A stretch of 35,347 nt of DNA from Comamonadaceae bacterium (GCA_014190675.1 BJGT01000021.1:1-35347), one strand, 5' to 3'; counted from the stretch's first letter, positions 1 to 8,798 are shown. Program-made: numbers and translations. Notes: generated from the sequence alone by a model not told the origin.

Positions 1-267
1 CTAAACCGGGTTTGGGCTTGCCAAGTTCAAACCTGAGGCATAAAAATCGGGCGGTGCAGCTTCTTCCAGAGGTTTTGCAACTAATTTTATGTGTGTGCCC
101 GCTAACTTAAAGTCGGGCATGCTTCTGTTTTGGTTAGAATGGCGAGACTTAAATAGATGTTTCAGTCATATTGAAACCTTTTCAATCCACCATGCGATAA
201 AGAAGTTAGCCCAGGCCACTTAGTCCACAGCTCGCGCACACTTTGTCCCCAAAAGCCCCTAATAAAT

Positions 268-287
268 TGTGAATAAACTGTGAATAA
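268..287 (-). promoter_or_regulatory. two tandem DnaA-box-like nonamers
   Basis: TGTGAATAA occurs at 268-276 and again at 279-287. On the minus strand both read TTATTCACA, which fits the DnaA box consensus TTATNCACA. The two copies are 11 bp apart, about one helical turn, in an AT-rich patch. A degenerate box (TAGTCCACA) lies near 221-229. The match is seen directly; DnaA binding is inference. I see no dnaA, dnaN or rpmH nearby, so this is not shown to be the replication origin. Confidence 0.4.
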
Positions 288-329
288 TATTTATGTGGCA
301 AGGGCGCAACGCACAGACAAATCCTTGCC

Positions 330-353
330 GGGCCTGTTCTATTGGCCCTTTTT
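330..353 (+). terminator. possible weak intrinsic terminator
   Basis: A 5-bp all-GC stem (GGGCC 330-334 with GGCCC 344-348) and a 9-base loop are followed directly by five T (349-353). The stem is short, so termination would be weak. It could end transcripts from the gene left of the window. It lies about 50 bases before a stronger terminator. Confidence 0.4.
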
Positions 354-356
354 GCC

Positions 357-362
357 TACAAT
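357..362 (+). promoter_or_regulatory. possible -10 element (TACAAT)
   Basis: TACAAT at 357-362 matches five of six positions of the sigma-70 -10 consensus TATAAT. No good -35 is seen at the right spacing. If it is used, transcription would start near 369, between the two terminator-like hairpins, so the transcript would be either a short RNA of about 65 nt or the leader of lepA. Confidence 0.3.
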
Positions 363-402
363 GAAGTTCCAACTTTCGCAGTTGCCAATGACTGTTGGTT
401 CA

Positions 403-433
403 GGGCGCGTCCTCATCCGACGCGCCCTTTTTT
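403..433 (+). terminator. strong intrinsic terminator upstream of lepA
   Basis: A perfect 9-bp GC-rich stem pairs GGGCGCGTC (403-411) with its complement (419-427) around a 7-base loop. Six T (428-433) follow directly. This is a textbook Rho-independent terminator on the plus strand. It ends 44 bases before the lepA start codon, so lepA either has a promoter after it or is read through it. Confidence 0.8.
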
Positions 434-477
434 CTGCGCAGCTTGCTTTCAATTCAATCACTTGAACCAGACGTTTG

Positions 478-2289
478 ATGAATCACATCAGAAATTTTTC
501 CATCATTGCGCACATTGATCACGGCAAATCTACCCTGGCTGACCGCTTGATCCAACGCTGTGGCGGCCTGCAGGAGCGCGAGATGGAGGCCCAAGTTCTT
601 GACTCGATGGACATCGAAAAAGAGCGCGGGATAACTATCAAGGCGCAGACCGCTGCGCTGCGCTACAGGGCGCTCGACGGACAGACCTACAACCTCAACC
701 TCATAGACACCCCGGGCCATGTCGACTTCTCTTATGAGGTGAGCCGCTCCCTGTCCGCCTGCGAAGGTGCGCTGCTGGTGGTTGATGCCAGCCAAGGCGT
801 TGAAGCGCAAACAGTGGCCAACTGTTACACCGCGCTGGAGTTGGGCGTCGAGGTCGTGCCAGTGCTCAACAAAATGGATTTGCCCAACGCAGACCCGGAG
901 AATGCCAGGCTCGAAATCGAAGACGTGATTGGCATTGATGCCGCAGACGCCATCCCCTGTTCGGCCAAGACTGGCATGGGGATTGACGAGATTCTCGAGG
1001 CGGTGATCGCTCGCATCCCGCCGCCTAAAGGCCGGCCTGGTGGCCCGCTGAGGGCGATGATCGTGGACAGCTGGTTTGACAGCTATGTTGGCGTGGTGAT
1101 GCTGGTGCGGGTGGTCGACGGTCGGCTGGCCCGCGGAGAGCGTATCAAGCTGATGGCCACTGGCGCCACCTACAACGCGGACAGCCTGGGCGTGTTCACG
1201 CCGGCCAATGAAGCGCGCCCCTCACTTGAAGCTGGTGAAGTGGGCTACATCATTGCCGGCATCCGGGAGTTGCAGGCAGCCAAGGTCGGCGATACCGTTA
1301 CCCTCATCAAGCCCGGCACTGGCGGTGCGGCGCTGACCGCCAGCGAAGCCTTGCCGGGTTTCAAGGAAATCCAGCCGCAGGTTTTCGCCGGCCTTTACCC
1401 AACAGAGGCCAACCAGTACGAAGGCCTGCGCGATAGCCTGGAGAAACTCAAGCTCAACGATGCCTCGCTGCATTACGAGCCGGAGGTGTCCCAAGCGCTG
1501 GGTTTTGGTTTTCGTTGCGGTTTTCTCGGCCTGCTGCACATGGAAATCGTGCAGGAGCGACTTGAGCGCGAGTTTGACCAGGACCTGATCACCACTGCCC
1601 CCAGCGTGGTCTACCAGGTGGTTCAGTCCGACGGCGAAGTGCGCATGGTGGAGAACCCGTCCAAGATGCCCGAGCAGGGCCGGCTGGACGAGGTGCGCGA
1701 GCCCATCGTGACGGTGCACCTCTACATGCCGCAAGATTACGTGGGCTCGGTGATGACCCTGGCCAACCAGAAGCGTGGTGTGCAATTGAACATGTCCTAC
1801 CATGGGCGCCAGGTGATGCTGACCTATGAGATGCCGCTCGCCGAGATCGTGCTGGATTTCTTCGACAAGCTCAAGTCGGTGTCTCGCGGCTATGCCTCGA
1901 TGGACTACGAGTTCAAGGAATACCGGGCCGCCGACGTGGTAAAGGTCGACATCCTTCTGAACAGCGAAAAAGTAGATGCACTGTCCATCATCGTGCACCG
2001 CTCGCAGTCGCAGTACCGGGGTCGGGCGGTGGTGGCCAAAATGCGGGAGATCATCTCCCGCCAGATGTACGACGTCGCCATACAGGCGGCCATCGGGGCG
2101 AACATCATTGCCCGTGAGACAATCAAAGCCCTGCGAAAAAACGTCATCGCCAAGTGTTACGGCGGAGATATTTCGCGCAAGCGCAAGCTTCTGGACAAAC
2201 AAAAAGCAGGTAAAAAACGCATGAAGCAAATTGGTTCGGTTGAGGTGCCCCAAGAGGCATTTCTGGCAATACTGCAGGTGGACGGTTGA
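478..2289 (+). CDS. lepA: elongation factor 4 (LepA), ribosome-associated GTPase
   Basis: LepA/EF4 is a translational GTPase that binds the ribosome and affects initiation and elongation under stress. The 603-residue protein has the full set of G motifs: the P-loop HIDHGKST (12-19), DTPGH (77-81) and NKMD (131-134), followed by SAKTG. The C-terminus carries the LepA-specific lysine-rich [11 protein letters not shown] region. A TTG codon lies directly before the ATG at 478; I chose the ATG because the protein then begins [19 protein letters not shown], the usual LepA start. The stop overlaps the lepB start by one base, so the two are translationally coupled, as in many bacteria. Confidence 0.97.
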   Translation: MNHIRNFSIIAHIDHGKSTLADRLIQRCGGLQEREMEAQVLDSMDIEKERGITIKAQTAALRYRALDGQTYNLNLIDTPGHVDFSYEVSRSLSACEGALLVVDASQGVEAQTVANCYTALELGVEVVPVLNKMDLPNADPENARLEIEDVIGIDAADAIPCSAKTGMGIDEILEAVIARIPPPKGRPGGPLRAMIVDSWFDSYVGVVMLVRVVDGRLARGERIKLMATGATYNADSLGVFTPANEARPSLEAGEVGYIIAGIRELQAAKVGDTVTLIKPGTGGAALTASEALPGFKEIQPQVFAGLYPTEANQYEGLRDSLEKLKLNDASLHYEPEVSQALGFGFRCGFLGLLHMEIVQERLEREFDQDLITTAPSVVYQVVQSDGEVRMVENPSKMPEQGRLDEVREPIVTVHLYMPQDYVGSVMTLANQKRGVQLNMSYHGRQVMLTYEMPLAEIVLDFFDKLKSVSRGYASMDYEFKEYRAADVVKVDILLNSEKVDALSIIVHRSQSQYRGRAVVAKMREIISRQMYDVAIQAAIGANIIARETIKALRKNVIAKCYGGDISRKRKLLDKQKAGKKRMKQIGSVEVPQEAFLAILQVDG

Positions 2290-3254
2290 TGCAGGCGCTG
2301 ACCGCTGCCGTTTTGACGGCTTTTTTAGCTTATGCCGGGTCCTGGTATTTGGGCAAGGTGGAGGGCAATTTCGCCTTGCTGCTGTTTCTTGCCACGCTCG
2401 TCACCGGTGCCTATTGGCTGGCTGAGCGCTTTTATTTTTTGCCACAACGCCACAAAGCAGCAGCTCTGCTGGAGGCCCAGTCACTGCAACGGCGCCAGGA
2501 GCTCCTCAAGCTCGGCATTGCCCAAATTGATGACAGCAGCGCCCAGGCCCGGGCCACTGTGCTGGCGCAACCCTGGTGGCTCGATTGGACTGCCGGCCTG
2601 TTCCCGGTGATTCTGGCGGTTTTCCTGTTGCGCTCTTTTTTGTTTGAGCCCTTCAAGATCCCCTCCGGCTCCATGATCCCGACCCTGCTGATCGGGGACT
2701 TGATACTGGTGAACAAATTTCACTACGGCTTGCGCCTGCCGGTGCTCAATGTCAAGGTGACCGAAGGCAGCAAGCCCGAGCGGGGTGATGTGATGGTGTT
2801 TCGCTACCCGCCCAAGCCCAGCCTGGACTACATCAAGCGCGTGGTCGGTGTGCCAGGGGACGAACTGGCCTACCTGAACAAGCGCCTGACCATCAATGGG
2901 CAGCCAGTCTCGACCACTGCGGTGCCTGATTTTTTTGACGAAGACGTGATGCGTTATCACAAGCAGTTTGAAGAGTCTTTTGGCGAGCGCCGGCACCGCC
3001 TGCTCAACGACGACGACAGGCCCGCCTTTGTGCCGGGTGCCGACGAGTTCGCATTCAAGGAGAATTGCCGCTACAGCGTCGAAGGCGTGGTTTGCAAAGT
3101 GCCGCCCGGGCACTACTTCATGATGGGTGACAACCGCGACAACTCGATGGATTCCCGCTACTGGGGGTTTGTGCCGGACAAAAATATTGTCGGCCGGGCT
3201 TTTTTTGTGTGGATGAATTTCAGCAGCCTCAAGCGCATCGGGCCTTTCAATTGA
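2289..3254 (+). CDS. lepB: signal peptidase I
   Basis: This inner-membrane serine protease removes signal peptides from exported proteins. The 321-residue protein has two hydrophobic segments near the N-terminus (about 1-22 and 28-47) and a third at about 101-119 just before the catalytic domain. The catalytic serine is Ser128 in PSGSMIPT, and the general-base lysine is Lys183 in DYIKRVVG. The family box GDNRDNSMDSRYWG is near the C-terminus. The ATG at 2289 shares its A with the lepA TGA; a TTG three bases earlier would lie inside lepA. rnc follows after 46 bases, the common lepA-lepB-rnc-era order. Confidence 0.96.
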   Translation: MQALTAAVLTAFLAYAGSWYLGKVEGNFALLLFLATLVTGAYWLAERFYFLPQRHKAAALLEAQSLQRRQELLKLGIAQIDDSSAQARATVLAQPWWLDWTAGLFPVILAVFLLRSFLFEPFKIPSGSMIPTLLIGDLILVNKFHYGLRLPVLNVKVTEGSKPERGDVMVFRYPPKPSLDYIKRVVGVPGDELAYLNKRLTINGQPVSTTAVPDFFDEDVMRYHKQFEESFGERRHRLLNDDDRPAFVPGADEFAFKENCRYSVEGVVCKVPPGHYFMMGDNRDNSMDSRYWGFVPDKNIVGRAFFVWMNFSSLKRIGPFN

Positions 3255-3300
3255 GAAGGTTCGCCGCCCCTGTCTTTGCTGGACGGGCTGTTAGCGCCAA

Positions 3301-3987
3301 ATGACTGAGCGCCTGCTGATACTGCAGAGCCGGTTGCAGCACACCTTCAGCCGGCCTGAACTGCTCAAGCGGGCCTTGACGCATCGCAGTTTTTCTGCCG
3401 ATCACAATGAGCGTCTGGAGTTCCTCGGCGATTCCGTGCTCAACCTGGCAGTCTCTGATTTGTTGTTTGACCGGCTGGAGTCACTGCCTGAGGGCGATTT
3501 GTCGCGGGTGCGGGCCAATCTGGTCAAGCAGGACACCTTGCACCAACTGGCCCTTGAAATGGGGCTGGGAGACCTAATCAACGTGGGCGAGGGCGAAATC
3601 CGCTCCGGTGGCCAAAAGCGTCCCTCCATACTGGCCGATGCTCTGGAAGCCGTGATTGGCGCGGTGCACGTGGACGGCGGATTTGCCGCTGCGCAGGCGC
3701 TGGTGCACCGACTTTTCAAGGCAGTTGAGATCAACCCGCACATGGATGCAATCGGGAAAGATGCCAAGACTGAACTGCAGGAGTGGCTGCAGGGGCGCAA
3801 AATGAGGCTGCCCCTGTACCGGGTGGTCGGCACGCTGGGTATGGCCCACAAGCAAACCTTTGATGTTGAATGTGAAATCACCGAGTTGGGCTTGGCCGAA
3901 CGCGGCATTGGTGGCTCCCGACGGGCCGGCGAACAGGCCGCCGCGGCGGCCATGCTGCAAACCCTCAAAGCTCGGGGTGGTGCATGA
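3301..3987 (+). CDS. rnc: ribonuclease III
   Basis: RNase III cuts double-stranded RNA, including rRNA precursors and structured mRNAs. The 228-residue protein has the signature ERLEFLGDS at 37-45. Putative metal-binding residues Glu40, Asp44, Asp113 and Glu116 match the E. coli set with a one-residue shift. A double-stranded-RNA-binding domain spans about 154-226 ([12 protein letters not shown] ... RRAGEQAAA). Its stop overlaps the era start in an ATGA, so rnc and era are translationally coupled. In E. coli rnc autoregulates by cleaving its own leader; I did not identify an equivalent leader structure here. Confidence 0.97.
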   Translation: MTERLLILQSRLQHTFSRPELLKRALTHRSFSADHNERLEFLGDSVLNLAVSDLLFDRLESLPEGDLSRVRANLVKQDTLHQLALEMGLGDLINVGEGEIRSGGQKRPSILADALEAVIGAVHVDGGFAAAQALVHRLFKAVEINPHMDAIGKDAKTELQEWLQGRKMRLPLYRVVGTLGMAHKQTFDVECEITELGLAERGIGGSRRAGEQAAAAAMLQTLKARGGA

Positions 3988-5012
3988 GTGTCCAAAAAAC
4001 AGTCGCGCAACCCGACAGTCTGAAGGACGCTGAGGACTCGCCAGACCCCCAGATTGCACTGACCAGCATGCTCAAAGGCCTGCGCCCTGCGCCTGCCCCT
4101 GGCGAGGGTGCGATTGGCCAGCGCTGCGGCTTGATTGCCATTGTGGGCAAGCCCAATGTTGGCAAGTCGACCCTGCTCAACGCTCTGGTTGGACAAAAAA
4201 TCAGCATCACCTCGCGCAAGGCGCAAACCACTCGGCACCGGATCACCGGCATGCGAACCCAGGGCGCGACACAGCTTGTCTTTGTCGACACACCGGGTTT
4301 TCAGACCCGGCACGACAATGCCCTCAACCGAGCGCTTAACAAAACCGTGTTGGGCGCCGTCGCAGACGTGGACCTGATTTTGTTTGTGGTGGAGGCCGGT
4401 CAGTTCAATCAGGCAGATGCGCGGGTGCTAGGCCTGCTCAGCCAGAACATCCCGACGCTGCTGGTGGCCAACAAATTTGATCAAATTCACCGCCGCGCAG
4501 ACATCGCGCCGTGGTTGCAAGAGATGCAGCAGCGCCATGCCTTCACTGAGTTTGTGCCGATGTCGGCCAAAAGCAGCAAAGACATCGATCGCCTGCTGCT
4601 GCTGTGCGAGCGGTTTTTACCGGAGCAAGCCTGGTGGTACGCTGAAGACGAATTGACCGACCGCAGCGAGAAGTTTCTTGCCAGCGAAACCGTGCGTGAA
4701 AAACTCTTTCGTTTGACTGGTGATGAACTGCCCTACACCTCCACAGTGGTGATCGATCAATTTGGCGAAGAAGCCGGCCGCGGTAAGCAAAAGCGCCTGG
4801 TCCGGATTGCTGCCACCATCGTGGTGGAGCGCGATACCCACAAAGCCATGGTGATTGGCGACAAGGGCGAGCGCATCAAGCGCATCGGCACCGAAACCCG
4901 GGTCGAGCTGGAGAAGCTGCTGGATGCCAAGGTGTTCATCGAACTGTGGGTCAAGGTGCGCTCTGGCTGGGCCGACGACGAAGCGCGGGTGCGTAGCTTT
5001 GGCTACGAGTAG
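3984..5012 (+). CDS. era: GTPase Era, 30S ribosome assembly
   Basis: Era binds 16S rRNA near the anti-Shine-Dalgarno end and helps 30S maturation. The GTPase motifs are GKPNVGKS (55-62), DTPG (102-105) and NKFD (163-166), with SAKSSKD after them. A KH RNA-binding domain with [10 protein letters not shown] lies at about 290-299. At 342 residues it is about 40 longer than E. coli Era. The excess is an N-terminal segment (1-47) rich in acidic residues and proline. An internal ATG at residue 29 would give a more typical length, but the ATGA overlap with rnc favours the long form. A tandem repeat begins 13 bases after the stop. Confidence 0.95.
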   Translation: MSVQKTVAQPDSLKDAEDSPDPQIALTSMLKGLRPAPAPGEGAIGQRCGLIAIVGKPNVGKSTLLNALVGQKISITSRKAQTTRHRITGMRTQGATQLVFVDTPGFQTRHDNALNRALNKTVLGAVADVDLILFVVEAGQFNQADARVLGLLSQNIPTLLVANKFDQIHRRADIAPWLQEMQQRHAFTEFVPMSAKSSKDIDRLLLLCERFLPEQAWWYAEDELTDRSEKFLASETVREKLFRLTGDELPYTSTVVIDQFGEEAGRGKQKRLVRIAATIVVERDTHKAMVIGDKGERIKRIGTETRVELEKLLDAKVFIELWVKVRSGWADDEARVRSFGYE

Positions 5013-5025
5013 CGGCGGGGTGTGT

Positions 5026-5229
5026 GTTGCCCCCACGCTCGACACTGCGTGTCCTTCGCTGCCCCCCGAGGGGGCGAACCCCGCCTTGGGGCGGCCCGGC
5101 GGTGGGGGTGTTGCCCCCACGCTCGGCACTGCGTGTCCTTCGCTGCCCCCCGAGGGGGCTAATCCACCTTGGGGCGGCCCGGCGGCGGGGGTGTTGCCCC
5201 CACGCTTGCCGCTGCGCGGGCTGTGTTGA
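5026..5229. repeat. tandem GC-rich repeat, about 2.4 copies of an 83-84 bp unit
   Basis: The unit starts GTTGCCCCCACGCT at 5026, 5110 and 5193, with periods of 84 and 83 bases; the third copy breaks off after about 37 bases. Each full unit contains a small hairpin (GCCCCC/GGGGGC with a 3-base loop at 5061-5075 and 5145-5159). The unit junction forms another (GTGGGGG/CCCCCAC at 5102-5120). It fills the era-recO gap and breaks up an otherwise compact operon. I recall similar C/G-rich dispersed intergenic repeats in Comamonadaceae genomes; family membership is inference. The regular spacing without distinct spacers is not a CRISPR. Confidence 0.8.
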
Positions 5230-5258
5230 TGCGCAGCTTTTCTGATTGATGGCTGGAC

Positions 5259-6008
5259 ATGGCTGCGCAGCGTGTTTCGGAGGAGCCGGCTTATGTTTTG
5301 CACCGGTATGACTGGAGCGAGTCGAGCTTGATTTTGGAGGTTTTCACCCGCCACTATGGTCGGATGGCCTTGGTGGCCAAGGGTGCTAAGCGGCCGAGTT
5401 CTGGTTTTCGGCCTGTGCTGCTGCCCCTGCAACCCCTGCGCTTGAGCTTTGGCGGCGATGCTGAAATCCGCACGCTCAAGGGCGCCGAATGGGTGGGCGG
5501 GCATGTGATGCCCACAGGAGGCGCGCTGCTGTCTGGCTATTACCTCAACGAGCTGCTGCTCAAACTTCTGGCGCGTGATGACCCGCATCCGGCCCTGTTT
5601 GATATTTACGCCCTTGTCACCGAAGTCATGGCCAGCGGCCATGGCGAGTTGCTGCAGTCGGCGTTACGGACCTTCGAGCTGCTGCTGCTGCGTGAAATCG
5701 GTCTGCTGCCTCTGCTAGACGCCCAGACATTGACCCTGGGCGCACTGGAGCCCGATGCCCGCTACAGCCTGGTGCCCGAAGGCGGTTTGCGACAAACTGC
5801 TGCGTCTGACCCGGCCAGCCTGAGCGGGGCGCAGTGGGCCGGTTTGCAAGCTGCGCTGGCCGGCAGCGCGCCATTCACCACCACGCTGGGCGCCTGTGCG
5901 GCGGTGATGGCCGAGCTCAAGCCACAGCTGCGAGCCCTGCTGAATTACCATTGCGGGGTGGATACCCTGCGCACCCGGCAAATGATGATTGATCTGCAAT
6001 CCCTATGA
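5259..6008 (+). CDS. recO: DNA repair protein RecO
   Basis: RecO works with RecR (and RecF) to load RecA on SSB-coated single-stranded DNA in the RecFOR pathway. The 249-residue protein starts with the RecO OB-fold region (roughly 8-90, [20 protein letters not shown] and [13 protein letters not shown]). A helical C-terminal domain follows, with [19 protein letters not shown]. The length matches the family. I chose ATG 5259 because it gives the usual short lead to the YVLH strand. It ends by overlapping pdxJ in an ATGA. The placement after era and before pdxJ is standard for proteobacteria. Confidence 0.94.
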   Translation: MAAQRVSEEPAYVLHRYDWSESSLILEVFTRHYGRMALVAKGAKRPSSGFRPVLLPLQPLRLSFGGDAEIRTLKGAEWVGGHVMPTGGALLSGYYLNELLLKLLARDDPHPALFDIYALVTEVMASGHGELLQSALRTFELLLLREIGLLPLLDAQTLTLGALEPDARYSLVPEGGLRQTAASDPASLSGAQWAGLQAALAGSAPFTTTLGACAAVMAELKPQLRALLNYHCGVDTLRTRQMMIDLQSL

Positions 6009-6772
6009 ACACCACTGCCCTGTCTGTCAACGTCAACAAGGTTGCTACCCTGCGCAACACCCGCCACCTCGGCATTCCCAGCGTGACCCGCGCTGCCACC
6101 CTGTGCTTGCAGGCCGGCGCCCATGGCATCACGGTGCACCCGAGGCCCGATGAGCGCCACATTCGCGCCACTGATGTGCCGGAGTTGGCGGCCCTGCTGC
6201 AGCAATGGCCTGGGCGCGAGTACAACATCGAGGGCAACCCCTTTCACAACCTGATGGAGGTGGTGGCCGATGTCTGCGCCCGCAGGCTGCCGGTGCACCA
6301 GGTGACCTTTGTGCCCGATGCACAGGGCCAGTTCACCAGCGACCACGGCTGGAATTTCCCGTCTGATGCCCAGCGCTTGGGCCCTCTGATTGCACAGGCC
6401 CATGCACTGGGCGTGCGGGTTAGCCTGTTCATGGACGCCGATGCCTCGGCCATGGCCGCCGCCCGCGCGGTTGGTGCCGACCGGGTCGAGCTCTACACCG
6501 AGCCCTATGCCGCCGCCTGGGGTACGCCGGCGCAGGCCACGCAGTTGCAGCGCTTTGCCGGCGCCGCGCGCGCGGCACGGGCTGCTGGGCTGGGCATCAA
6601 CGCTGGGCACGACCTCAACTGTGACAACCTCACCGCTTTTTTGCGCGAGGTGCCGGGGGTGCAAGAGGTGTCGATCGGCCACGCCTTGATCGCCGATGCG
6701 CTGGAACTGGGCTACCGCGCCGCTGTCCAGAATTACCTGCGGTGTATCTCCGACGCCCACACGACGGCCTGA
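6005..6772 (+). CDS. pdxJ: pyridoxine 5'-phosphate synthase
   Basis: PdxJ condenses 1-deoxy-D-xylulose 5-phosphate with 3-amino-2-oxopropyl phosphate to make pyridoxine 5'-phosphate, the last ring-forming step of the DXP-dependent vitamin B6 pathway. The 255-residue protein shows the TIM-barrel motifs [15 protein letters not shown] near the start, [29 protein letters not shown] and GINAGHDLN. The start overlaps recO by four bases (ATGA), giving coupling. acpS follows after 21 bases; recO-pdxJ-acpS is a well-known gene order. Confidence 0.97.
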   Translation: MNTTALSVNVNKVATLRNTRHLGIPSVTRAATLCLQAGAHGITVHPRPDERHIRATDVPELAALLQQWPGREYNIEGNPFHNLMEVVADVCARRLPVHQVTFVPDAQGQFTSDHGWNFPSDAQRLGPLIAQAHALGVRVSLFMDADASAMAAARAVGADRVELYTEPYAAAWGTPAQATQLQRFAGAARAARAAGLGINAGHDLNCDNLTAFLREVPGVQEVSIGHALIADALELGYRAAVQNYLRCISDAHTTA

Positions 6773-6793
6773 GCCGGCTGAGTCCCAAGGCAG

Positions 6794-7201
6794 ATGATTT
6801 ACGGTATCGGCACCGACATCTGCGATGTGCGCCGCATCCGAGCCAGCTTGGCGCGCCACGGTGAGCGTTTCGCTCAAAAAATCCTCAGCGATGCCGAGTT
6901 GTCTACCTGGAAAAGCCGCAGTGCCCGCTGGCCTGAACGAGGTGTACGTTTCCTTGCTACCCGCTTTAGCGCCAAAGAGGCCTTCAGCAAAGCAATTGGA
7001 CTGGGCATGCGCCTGCCCATGACTTGGCGCCTGTGCGAGATCGGCAAGCTGCCCAGCGGCCAGCCGGTGATCGTTCTGCATGGCGGCCTCAAAGTCTGGT
7101 TTGAGGGCCAGGGCCTGCAGGCGCATGTGACCGTGACCGACGAGACCGACTATGCCGCAAGCTTCGTGGTGGTAGAAAAAAATGATCGAATTGGCCTCTA
7201 A
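6794..7201 (+). CDS. acpS: holo-[acyl-carrier-protein] synthase
   Basis: AcpS transfers the 4'-phosphopantetheine arm from CoA to apo-ACP, which activates it for fatty acid synthesis. The 135-residue protein opens with [15 protein letters not shown], where Asp8 is the expected Mg-binding residue, and has [12 protein letters not shown] with Glu62 as the second ligand. The length fits the family. An AAGG sits just before the ATG. It lies 21 bases after pdxJ and 58 bases before nagZ. The short acpS-nagZ gap has an AT-rich stretch with TATATA but no promoter that I would call. Confidence 0.95.
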   Translation: MIYGIGTDICDVRRIRASLARHGERFAQKILSDAELSTWKSRSARWPERGVRFLATRFSAKEAFSKAIGLGMRLPMTWRLCEIGKLPSGQPVIVLHGGLKVWFEGQGLQAHVTVTDETDYAASFVVVEKNDRIGL

Positions 7202-7259
7202 GCCCCGCCATATATAGCGCTGTAGCCAAAAAAATATGCAAATAAAGTAGGACAGCTCC

Positions 7260-8342
7260 ATGACCCAACAAGCCCCCCTGATCATTGACATTGAAGGCGC
7301 CAGCCTGAGCAAACTCGACCGGCAGCGCCTGCAGCACCCGCTGGTGGGCGGCCTGGTCCTGTTTGCGCGTAACTGGCAAGACCGGGCGCAATTGAGCGCA
7401 CTGTGCCGCAGCATCAAACAGTTGCGCGCCGACCTGCTGATCTGTGTCGACCATGAGGGCGGCCGGGTTCAGCGTTTCAAGACCGACGGCTTCACCCACC
7501 TGCCCGCCATGCGGGCCCTGGGCGAGATGTGGCTGCAGGACGGCCAGGGTGGGCAGGGCAGTGGTGCCATGCGCGCCACCAACGCCGCCACCGCCTGCGG
7601 TTACGTCTTGGGCGCCGAACTGCGGGCCTGCGGGGTTGATTTGAGTTTTACGCCGGTGCTGGATCTCGACTTTGGCGCCAGCAGCGTGATCGGCGACCGC
7701 GCCTTTGGCCGCGACCCGCGCATGGTCAGCCTGCTGGCCAAAAGCCTGATGCATGGCCTGCTGCAAAGCGGCATGGCCAACTGCGGCAAACATTTTCCTG
7801 GCCACGGCTTTGTGCGGGCCGACTCGCACACCGACCTGCCGGTGGACCGGCGCAGTCTCAAGGCTATTTTGGCTGAGGACGCTGCCCCCTACGGCTGGCT
7901 CAACACCACCCTGTCGTCGGTCATGCCGGCGCATGTGGTCTACCCCAAGGTCGAGGCTCGACCGGCTGGGTTTTCGCAGCGCTGGCTGGGCGACATCCTG
8001 CGCGGCCAACTCGGCTTTGGCGGTGCGGTGTTCAGCGACGATTTGTCGATGGCCGGCGCCCGGGTGCTTGATGGCGAACCTGTCAGCCACGCCCAGGCGG
8101 CCGTGGCCGCGCTCAATGCCGGCTGTGACCTGGTGCTGCTGTGCAATCAGTCGTCGGATGGCGGTTCGGTGTTGGATGCCCTGATCAGCGGCCTGACCGA
8201 GGCCCAGCTCAAAGAGCAGTGGCAGCCCTGGGAGGGCAGCGAGGAACGCCGCCTGGCCCTGCTGCCGCGCGGCTCGGCGCTGGCCTGGGACGATCTGATG
8301 GTGCAGCCCGATTACATGCACGCGCTCGGGCTGCTGCCCTGA
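7260..8342 (+). CDS. nagZ: beta-N-acetylhexosaminidase, peptidoglycan recycling
   Basis: NagZ is a cytoplasmic glycoside hydrolase family 3 enzyme that removes N-acetylglucosamine from anhydromuropeptides during cell-wall recycling. The 360-residue protein has LICVDHEGGRVQRF (60-73), the family 3 signature KHFPGHG (177-183) followed by the DSH loop (188-190, with the catalytic histidine), and FSDDLSM (258-264), where Asp260 is the expected nucleophile. It is the last large gene of the run that starts at lepA. A GGA lies about 7 bases before the start. NagZ activity can influence AmpC induction in some bacteria; nothing here shows an ampC. Confidence 0.96.
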   Translation: MTQQAPLIIDIEGASLSKLDRQRLQHPLVGGLVLFARNWQDRAQLSALCRSIKQLRADLLICVDHEGGRVQRFKTDGFTHLPAMRALGEMWLQDGQGGQGSGAMRATNAATACGYVLGAELRACGVDLSFTPVLDLDFGASSVIGDRAFGRDPRMVSLLAKSLMHGLLQSGMANCGKHFPGHGFVRADSHTDLPVDRRSLKAILAEDAAPYGWLNTTLSSVMPAHVVYPKVEARPAGFSQRWLGDILRGQLGFGGAVFSDDLSMAGARVLDGEPVSHAQAAVAALNAGCDLVLLCNQSSDGGSVLDALISGLTEAQLKEQWQPWEGSEERRLALLPRGSALAWDDLMVQPDYMHALGLLP

Positions 8343-8370
8343 GCCTTGCAAAGCAAGTTTTTAACAGGCC

Positions 8371-8733
8371 ATGGCCCTGCGTCCCGGATCTGGCGGCTTG
8401 GTGTACTCCACCGAAGCTGGTCGCATGTGCCCGGCATGCCGCCAACCCCAGGCGCAATGTGTCTGCCGCAACCGAAGCGTCCTGCCTGTTGGTAACGGCA
8501 TGGTGCGGGTCTCGCGTGAGACCAAAGGCCGCGCCGGCAAGGGCGTGACGCTGGTCAAGGGCCTGCCGTTGGCGCCAGCTGAACTAACCGCTTTGGGCAA
8601 GCAGCTCAAGGCGGCTTGTGGTTCGGGTGGCACGGTCAAGGACGGTGTGATCGAGGTGCAGGGTGACCATGTGGAGCGGGTAATGGCGGCCTTGACCGCC
8701 CATGGTTATGTGGTCAAACGTTCGGGCGGCTGA
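8371..8733 (+). CDS. Sui1/eIF1-like translation factor (YciH family)
   Basis: This 120-residue protein belongs to the bacterial Sui1 (YciH) family, related to eukaryotic eIF1. E. coli YciH can discriminate initiator tRNA and start codons in vitro, but its role in vivo is uncertain. The N-terminus has a CPACRQPQAQCVC segment, four cysteines that could bind a metal. The Sui1 domain (about 40-118) shows ETKGRAGKGVTLVKGLP and the GSGGTVKDGVIEVQGDH box. It starts 28 bases after nagZ. A small hairpin (GAACC 8732-8736 with GGTTC 8741-8745) overlaps the stop and may be a weak terminator. Confidence 0.9.
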   Translation: MALRPGSGGLVYSTEAGRMCPACRQPQAQCVCRNRSVLPVGNGMVRVSRETKGRAGKGVTLVKGLPLAPAELTALGKQLKAACGSGGTVKDGVIEVQGDHVERVMAALTAHGYVVKRSGG

Positions 8734-8798
8734 ACCTTTTGGTTCTTGCTCCGGCCGTGTAATTTCGGGGTCGAGCAAGGGCGACCGGCTATTTGGGG

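Larger units (their letters stand above)
1..477. other. non-coding region upstream of lepA
   Basis: There is no convincing gene in this 477-base stretch. It is more AT-rich than the rest of the window, especially around 255-295. It contains a 7-bp inverted repeat with a 3-base loop (170-186), two tandem DnaA-box-like nonamers (268-287), a weak terminator-like hairpin (330-353), a -10-like hexamer TACAAT (357-362) and a strong intrinsic terminator (403-433). A 39-codon ORF on the minus strand spans 1-120 but has no recognisable product. In related genomes the gene upstream of lepA is often a DegQ/MucD-type protease; it is not in this window. Confidence 0.7.

Noticed and set aside
280..465. 61-codon plus-strand frame upstream of lepA
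   Set aside because: It runs through two terminator-like hairpins, has no ribosome site and no family resemblance; the hairpins explain the sequence better.
5026..5229. CRISPR-like repeat
   Set aside because: The units follow each other directly with the same sequence throughout; there are no distinct spacers and only about 2.4 copies.
7202..7259. AT-rich acpS-nagZ gap with TATATA and AGCGCTGTAGCC as a promoter or repeat
   Set aside because: It resembles a worn fragment of a dispersed Comamonadaceae repeat, but it is too short to call, and no -35 or operator is evident.
5945..7417. 490-codon minus-strand frame opposite pdxJ and acpS
   Set aside because: It lies antisense to two well-supported genes with clear motifs and has no recognisable domain; long antisense frames are common in GC-rich DNA.
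7089..8351. 420-codon minus-strand frame opposite nagZ
   Set aside because: It is antisense to nagZ, which has all catalytic motifs; the frame's protein is low-complexity Gln/Ala/His-rich sequence.
8371..8733. Archaeal or eukaryotic transfer because of the Sui1 domain
   Set aside because: YciH-type Sui1 proteins are widespread in proteobacteria, and base composition matches its neighbours.
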